Shown piece after piece: positions 58,701 through 64,000 of a DNA stretch of 64,000 nucleotides. The notes under the pieces were generated by a model, which was not told where the DNA came from, did not search any database, and saw nothing but the letters and a program-made list of their open reading frames with translations. This stretch comes from Timema cristinae. Lineage: Eukaryota > Arthropoda > Insecta > Phasmatodea > Timematidae. The position numbers were made by a program, and so were the translations under genes. Location of the stretch: contig JBCFYV010000012.1 in assembly GCA_039000515.1 (NCBI GenBank), positions 127,978,652 through 128,042,651 of the forward strand, read 5' to 3'. Every line of letters begins with the position of its first letter. Position 1 is the first letter of the stretch.

Positions 58701-59575
58701 GCTCGAGTAGAGCACCAGGAGAGTGTCTAGGAACTGCCAGCTCGAGTAAACCACAAGGAGAGTGTCTAGGAACTGCCAGCTCGAGTAGAGAACCAGGAAG
58801 TGTCCTAGAACTGCCACTCGATTAAGCACCCGGAGAGTGTTTAGGAACTGCCAGCTCGAGTGACCACCATGAGAGTGTCTAGGAACTGCCATCTCGAGTA
58901 GACCACCAGGAGAGTGTTTAGGAACTGCCAGCTCGAGTAGAGTCCTTGGAGAGTGTAGGAACTGCCAGCTCGAAGTAGAGCACCAGGAGAGTGTCTAGGA
59001 ACTGCCAGCTCGAGTAGCAGCACCAGAAGAGTGTCTAGGAACTGCCAGCTCGATGTAGAGCACCAGAGAGTGTCTAGGAACTACCAGCTCGATGTAGAGC
59101 CCCAGGAGAGTGTCTAGAACTGCCAGCTCGATTAGAGCCCAGGAAAGTGTCTAGGAACTGCCAGCTCGAGTAGAGCACCAGAAGAGTGTCTAAGAACTGC
59201 CAGCTCGAGTAGAGTCCTTGGAGAGTGTCTAGGAACTGCCCAAACGATGTAAAGCACCAGGAGAGTGTCTAGGAACTGCCAGCTCGATGTAGAGCCCCAG
59301 GAGAGTGTCTAGGAACTGCCAGCTCGATGTAGAGCACCAGGAGAGTGTCTAGGAACTACCAGCTCGATGTAGAGCCCCAGGAGAAATGTCTAGGAACTGC
59401 CAGCTCGATGTAGAGCACCAGGAGAGTGTCTAGGAACTGCCAGCTCGATGTAGAGCACCAGGAGAGTGTCTAGGAACTGCCAGCTCGATGTAGAGCACCA
59501 GGAGAGTGTCTAGGAACTGCCAGCTCGATGTAGAGCCCCAGGAGAGTGTCTAGGAACTGCCGCTCGATGTAGACC
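55735..59575. repeat. 39-40 bp minisatellite, about 96 copies, with higher-order structure
   Basis: The unit is AGAGTGTCTAGGAACTGCCA, then GCTCGATGTAGAGCACCAGG or a GCTCGAGTAGAG variant. A marker variant (AGTCCTTGGAGAG) recurs near 55748, 56108, 57570, 57987, 58270, 58941 and 59214. Blocks around 57505, 58195 and 59125 repeat the same order of variants. The zone 55980-57370 is heavily corrupted by indels. Confidence 0.97.
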
Positions 59576-59648
59576 AGTGTCACTCCAGACAGTCGACCCT
59601 CGGGGCATGTTTAAGTGACGATTACTCCTCCCTCCCCCCCCATCTCAG

Positions 59649-59726
59649 AAGCGCTCACACCTTCCTCCATCGTCAGATAAAGTATTGAGAATGGGCTCCT
59701 GTCAGGGAGGCTGCCGGGATATCAGG
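59649..59726 (+). CDS. Candidate 78-bp cassette exon in intron 4 (unproven)
   Basis: A strong acceptor (CCTCCCTCCCCCCCCATCTCAG region ending at 59648) and an AGG|GTGAGG donor enclose 78 bases. It is open in phase 0 (KRSHLPPSSDKVLRMGSCQG, then GCRDIR), so it could be inserted after exon 4, which ends in phase 0, without breaking the frame. It shows no similarity to the next known AP-2 segment. It may be a chance combination, since the upstream sequence is simply pyrimidine-rich. Confidence 0.25.
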
Positions 59727-60360
59727 GTGAGGGGAGGGGGAGGATGCCTGGCTTGATGGAATTTCAACTTTGCCTCTGCTCTGGTGTGTCGATTTCCTCT
59801 ATAGGCCCTACTTCCCCAGTGCCCTGCTGCTAAGGGTGCCGTCTCTAGAAGGGAGATATTCTCACAGGTTGTGTTTATCATGGTAATGTCAGTTCTGAAG
59901 CTTCCAAACCTCTAAAACAATCCTCAACCATCTCAAAATGTTCTCTTGTTAAAAAAATACCTCATTTGCTCGAGGAAGGCAGGATATTTGTTTCCGAACA
60001 TTTGCTTTGATCTCAGAACTGAAACATTTCACGTGAAACGTAATTTTAAATTATCCAATTTCATCTTTTAATTAGTATTTTCAGTATTAAAACTTAAAAT
60101 ATAGGTATTTTAATTTTGTAGGCACATTTTGATACCTTTCACTTACATTTTGGCTCGAACTAAGTTGTAAAATAACGACCCACTTTTTAACTAACGCTCC
60201 CACAGACAATTTCCCCATTCCGGTAGCCGGGTCCCTTAAGTTCTTCTGAAATAACATTCGATGACCGGCATTGATATCGTAGATTCTCTTATTCCAAGAA
60301 TAACGGGGTTCAGATCCCGGACAGGCTCATAAAGAGATCCGATGACGTGGCTGGATCATA
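59727..60360 (+). other. Intron 4 unique segment
   Basis: Unique intron, no supported feature. Confidence 0.6.
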
Positions 60361-60364
60361 TCCG

Positions 60365-60595
60365 TGTGTTCTAGCTGTGTAGCTGGTTGACTAGCTCCCA
60401 GGCGCAGCGCCCACATCTGGTCTGGAGACGGGGTTCGAGTCCTGGTGAGCGTTCTCCAGGTGGCTTTTTGAAAATTGTTTCTCATTTCCCCTAATATAAT
60501 TGTGGGTGCATTTTCTTTAAACTATACCTTCCTCATGAGCGTTATTAAGTGTGAGTAGTCTAGACGATCAGGAAGAAGCAGGGAAAAATAAGCTT
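60365..60595 (+). mobile_element. SINE copy, diverged
   Basis: AGCTGGTTGACTAGCTCCCA head, GGGGTTCGAGTCCTGG B-box, then GTGCATTTTCTTTAAACTA and CCTTCCTCATGAGCG body. Its tail lies against the next SINE's target duplication. Confidence 0.65.
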
Positions 60596-60604
60596 TCTAC
60601 TTGC

Positions 60605-60609
<5 letters not shown>

Positions 60610-60639
<30 letters not shown>

Positions 60640-60914
60640 GCACCGCGTCTTACTACCCATTCGGGTTATACGCACTTACGCTAATGTGTAATGGTAGGGT
60701 GATTGTGAGATGAAATGAAGGACCTACAGTTTAACGTGGAATCCGAACCACGGTGGCGGCCTGGCATTCCCCACATTCACAAGAAGTCTTGTCAGAGGTG
60801 AAGGAAGGGTTTGGTAATCAGATAAATCTGTGCCGGGGCCGAGGATTGAACCCCGGCCGCCAGCACAGAAGTCTGACACCTTACCCCTAGACCACCAGGT
60901 CACCAAAATAATAA
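60610..60914 (-). mobile_element. Intact SINE, inverted copy of the 34071 type, 12-bp target duplication
   Basis: On the - strand: GGTGACCTGGTGGTCTAGGG head, GGGGTTCAATCCTCGG B-box, the same body as 34071-34363, the tail GTAGTAAGACGCGGTGCTAA and (TAA)n. Direct repeats TACTTGCTGTTA lie at 60598-60609 and 60915-60926. Confidence 0.92.
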
Positions 60915-60964
60915 TACTTGCTGTTAAGGTTGTATAACTGCTGTCATGAGGAGAGGAGGAAGCG

Positions 60965-61115
60965 TTTCGGAGGTTATTTACCCGCATTTACGTGGAAGAA
61001 GAGAGGAAAACCACCCTCATTACACCCGACCGGGATTTGAACCCCAATCTCTCCGTCATTGGCAGGCTAGTCTGGCAGGTGAGTGATTCCTCAGACCGTG
61101 CGGCCATTGAACACA
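60965..61115 (-). mobile_element. SINE remnant
   Basis: On the - strand: ATGGCCGCACGGTCTGAGGA head, GGGGTTCAAATCCCGGTCG B-box and CTCTTCTTCCACGTAAATG body. No tail. Confidence 0.65.
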
Positions 61116-62620
61116 CAAGACCTGTCATTAGTTTGCGTGCCGTGTGATCTCCCGACTTTCATTGCCGCTCTGTTACATCACTATAATGGAGGGAGGTGGA
61201 GTTTACGAGAAAAACACCAGAATTTGCGCGGTGAGACAGTGGGAAACTGTATTTTTAAAAACTTACTATACGAAGCGGGGATTCTACCCCACATCCACCA
61301 AATGCGGGTTTAACATCGCTCTCAGAGCTGGTCAGTTCTGAGAAATGTTAGATATAATTTTAGTCTGCTCTTTTGAATGAAAAATTCCTCTCCTCTTTTA
61401 TATTTTATCCCCCTTCCTCTCCCCCCCAACTCCTCATCGTTGAGATCAATCTCGTCTCCTGCTAATTTGCCCCCCCCCCCATTCCACTCCCCCCTCATCA
61501 CAGAGAACAGCCGACGCCCGATATTGGCTTTTCAATGATTTGTTAACCACTTGAACCCAGGACTACATCGGGACCAAAGGGCGTAACCGCCAAGAAAGGG
61601 ACAGATGGAACGCACGTAAAGGGTGCACTAGCCCCAACACTGCGTGCGGGCTATACGGTACAAGAAGGTTGAATTTGTGAGGAAACGTGCCCACATTTGC
61701 GTGTAAGAATAGTGGGAAACAGTTAAAAAAACACCTCAGACAACACAAACACCGACACCAGAACGATATCCCAAAATAGACGCCAGTGCGTTATTTCTAA
61801 ACGAAAGGACTGGTAAGGTGTGTCAGTTTGAACTGAATATCGGCTGAAAGTTGCACTGACCGAGACTGGGCAGCTCGTATCGCACGCCGCCGGAGTTCAC
61901 ACACGACACACATGACACACACACAAGGTACTCGGGACAAATAAAACTGGCTTTGGGAGAGACTAAAAGTTTTCCGTCCAATTTTCTGTGTGTGGACCAC
62001 TTTCATCTCGCCGCTGTTTCTCCCCCCAACCACTCGATTATTTTCATAAGCTTTGGCAAACATCCCCTTTTACTTGTTTCTCAACAAAATATTTTCATAA
62101 AAACCACAACCGCGCGCGCGGTTTTGTCTTGCCGGGGAAAAGCGCTTGACCGTCGCTGTGTCCCTCGCAGTCTGGACCTACTGCGACTGCGCGACAGTGA
62201 GGTAAGAGGTGAGGACAGGGAGGGGGGGGGGCAACAAAAGCGCATAGCAAGCCGCCGTGTATTTAGAACACGTGGTATATTTTTATCGTCGGAGAAACAA
62301 GCTTATGAAAAACTTTTTATCAGTGCCCGAAAAAAACCCGCGAGCCTTTCAGATGCTTTTCAAAAGGTTTTTTTGGTGGGTATTATGTTGGCATCGTATC
62401 GGGATAGTGGACAGTGGGGGTGTTGTAACCCCCCACCCCACCCCCCTCTCCATCCACGACTAGCAAACTTTTTATTAATATCACCTTGTGTACGGTATTA
62501 GAAATCCCTAATGGCAGAGCTGGTCTTCATGTTTGCAACTTCGGGGGGGGGGGGGGGGGGGGGTTAGTCGGAAGGCTCAGTTTTCAGAGCCAGCAGCTTG
62601 ATAAATGCTGCTTTTCTGAT
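61116..62620 (+). other. Intron 4 segment with SINE pieces and homopolymers
   Basis: A minus-strand SINE body-like piece lies at about 61640-61790. C-runs lie at about 61420 and 61470, and a G-run of about 20 at 62543-62563. CCCTCGCAG ... AGTGAG|GTAAGAG at 62162-62208 mimics a 31-base exon but has a stop in phase 0. No supported gene. Confidence 0.45.
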
Positions 62621-63130
62621 CGATTTCGAACAACCTAATGGTCCAAGCTCCAGACAAGCGGTTCCCAACCTTTTTTTTCGCTTGCGTACCCCTTGGCAGC
62701 CCATTTATATAAATTGTGCCCTTAATTTTTGGCAAAATGTGTAATTAATAAGTAGTATTTATTTCTGATTTATTTGCTACGACTGAAAATAAATGGGCTA
62801 ATAAATTGGATTAAAAAACAATGTGATTTATGTTTGAAATGTAAATTAGTTTCTCAAGGTCATATACAGACATATCGCCGAGTTGATTTCTACTGATATT
62901 GCTGTCATCTGTAGCTCTTTCAAATAGTCTCGCGTGCCCCAAGTTGGGAACCGCTGTTCTAGAGCATCATTCTCGAAATAGACTGAACCTACAATGATGG
63001 CAGGATCAAAGCTCGAATCCCGGTTGGATTCAATAGTTTTCTACAACTAAGCAAACGGGAGTGCACTTTCTTTAAAAGCACCCTTCCTCATCTCTAGCAC
63101 ATGAGCGTGTAACAGCGGTATAAAGTCCAC
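62620..63130 (+). mobile_element. SINE interrupted by a hAT-like MITE
   Basis: The head piece CCTAATGGTCCAAGCTC lies before the MITE. GCATCATTCTCGAAATAGAC, AAGCTCGAATCCCGGTTGG and GTGCACTTTCTTTAAAAGCA follow after it, as in the 22036-type SINEs. The two halves fit together around the MITE. Confidence 0.6.
62655..62956 (+). mobile_element. hAT-like non-autonomous DNA transposon (MITE), about 300 bp
   Basis: The ends are imperfect inverted repeats: AGCGGTTCCCAACCTT at left, and AAGTTGGGAACCGCTG at right. The terminal motif CAGnGGTTCCCAA is typical of hAT elements. Flanks CTCCAGA and TTCTAGA may be decayed target duplications. There is no coding capacity. Confidence 0.8.
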
Positions 63131-63216
63131 TAGGTTTGGTGATTCAACTCGACACAAATCTAACAGTCTTATCTAATTTCAACAAATGCTTGCATTTAAT
63201 TGTTAAATCCGTTACT

Positions 63217-63365
63217 TGATCTGCGTCTTACTACCCGTCCGGATTATCCATTAGCTCATCTTGGTTGGGGCTAACACCTCAATATTCGCGTCCTGTGTTC
63301 GAACCTAGGAATCTTCGTCATCGTCGGTCTATTCTGTTGCGAGAGCGACGTCTTGGATCAGGGAT
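63217..63365 (-). mobile_element. SINE remnant, tail to head, minus strand
   Basis: On the - strand the tail CGGACGGGTAGTAAGACGCAG is at 63217-63240. The head pieces CAAGACGTCGCTCTCGCAAC and AGGTTCGAACACAGGACG are at higher coordinates. The body is short, probably deleted. Confidence 0.65.
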
Positions 63366-63473
63366 GATAAACTTGTGGTCCGCGGACCAACAAGCAATGT
63401 CGCTCAAATCTTCTTTCTGTGAACGTTGCATGGATATTCAGATAAAGACGACGATAATAGGAAATTGATTGGT

Positions 63474-63629
63474 AGCTGTTTAGAGAAACTTAGCAAGGGA
63501 AGGTTGGTATACCCAATTTATACACTATTCTCCCAACACTCACACCCTTGTAGCTATTTAGAGAAACTTAGCAAGGGCAGGTTGGTATACCCAATTTATA
63601 CCCTATACTCCCAACACTCACACCCTTGT
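63474..63629. repeat. 78 bp tandem duplication, 2 copies
   Basis: The unit starts AGCTGTTTAGAGAAACTTAG (63474 and 63552) and ends CTCACACCCTTGT. Its last part is shared with the following 67-bp array, so the two arrays grew from neighbouring sequence. Confidence 0.93.
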
Positions 63630-63958
63630 AGCAACTACAGTTTTAAATAGTGGAGGTGACGTCACCACAAGACTAACTAAACACTCACACCCTTGTAGCA
63701 ACTACAGTTTTAAATAGTGGAGGTGACGTCACCACAAGACTAACTAAACACTCACACCCTTGTAGCAACTACAGTTTTAAATAGTGGAGGTGACGTCACC
63801 ACAAGACTAACTAAACACTCACACCCTTGTAGCAACTACAGTTTTAAATAGTGGAGGTGACGTCACCACAAGACTAACTAAACACTCACACCCTTGTAGC
63901 AACTACAGTTTTAAATAGTGGAGGTGACGTCACCACAAGACTAACTAAACACTCACAC
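63618..63958. repeat. 67 bp minisatellite, 5 copies, one full CRE palindrome per unit
   Basis: The unit is ACTCACACCCTTGTAGCAAC, then TACAGTTTTAAATAGTGGAG, then GTGACGTCACCACAAGACTA, then ACTAAAC. TGACGTCA, within GGTGACGTCACC, occurs at 63657, 63724, 63791, 63858 and 63925, at exact 67-bp spacing. Confidence 0.95.
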
Positions 63959-64000
63959 CTTGGAATCAGGATTATTAAACTTGTGAGTACGCACCACAAG

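Larger units (their letters stand above)
605..64000 (+). other. TFAP2: TFAP2-like gene body (5' half; continues past the window)
   Basis: Four exons on the + strand encode, in family order, the N-terminal landmarks of transcription factor AP-2: a short leader ending in Glu followed by Asp-Arg, the DFQPPYFPPPF activation segment, a DPYS motif, and the VRRPDVL segment followed by GLD. AP-2 proteins bind GC-rich palindromes as dimers and control ectoderm, limb and neural development; that is family knowledge. Introns here are about 9.0, 8.6 and 31.9 kb, with more than 13 kb after exon 4. The basic and helix-span-helix exons, the most conserved part, are absent from all six frames and so must lie downstream if the gene is intact. 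Because of one internal frameshift and one phase conflict, a decayed copy cannot be fully excluded. Conservation of motifs and splice sites argues for a live gene with consensus errors. Confidence 0.85.

Noticed and set aside
62171..62201. 31-base microexon between CCCTCGCAG and GTAAGAG
   Set aside because: Good-looking sites, but phase 0 (required after exon 4) hits TGA, and no AP-2 similarity exists.
61953..62501. 182-residue + strand frame
   Set aside because: Spans homopolymers and low-complexity pieces without a recognisable domain. A frame of this length can occur by chance in a GC-richer stretch.

Overview
The window is animal nuclear DNA, most likely from an arthropod and probably an insect. 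Exons are small and GC-rich, introns are huge and AT-rich, and there are tRNA-headed SINEs, broken non-LTR retrotransposons, and a very large load of minisatellites. I could not settle the order or species. There is no sign of bacterial or organellar sequence.

The only protein-coding gene I can support is on the + strand and appears to run through the whole window: the N-terminal half of a transcription factor AP-2 (TFAP2) homologue. Four exons are visible: about 605-661 (ending MAAMME), 9691-9941 (DRLTGHGAIASIGSVS ... DFQPPYFPPPF), 18578-18790 (DYLNSVSDPYSQTLNSL) and about 50724-50877 (REYGVRRPDVL ... ALSAVDDGQ). They appear in the family's order, and each has a recognisable splice site on at least one side. 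The DNA-binding and helix-span-helix exons are not here and should lie beyond base 64000. Everything else is intron. Two 1-base problems interrupt the model: a frameshift in exon 2 and a phase clash between exons 3 and 4. Both may be consensus errors.

About half of the window is tandem repeat. Some 20 separate minisatellites have units of 8 to 87 bp, the largest spanning 6.3 kb. Several lie directly against exon edges, and their units resemble the splice-site sequence of that junction. This holds for the acceptors of exons 1, 3 and 4 and the donor of exon 4. At least three other arrays are tandem amplifications of 3'-terminal pieces of non-LTR retrotransposons: 8985-9250 (a 15-codon unit), 10300-13449 (38 bp, about 83 copies) and 24690-24965.

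The interspersed repeats are mainly tRNA-headed SINEs that share a 3' tail (GTAGTAAGACGCGGTGCTA followed by ATA repeats). Two are intact with 12-13 bp target duplications, and one insertion is the tail alone. There are also RTE-like LINE fragments on both strands, an orphan reverse-transcriptase fragment at 46.6-47.8 kb, and a hAT-like MITE at 62.65-62.96 kb. The cores of several arrays (around 17.5, 37.6-41.6, 50.6-51.2 and 56.0-57.4 kb) are full of single-base indels, as in an unpolished long-read consensus. This matters when judging the frameshifts.

Most apparent long reading frames in the window are minisatellites whose unit lacks stop codons. They are not genes.
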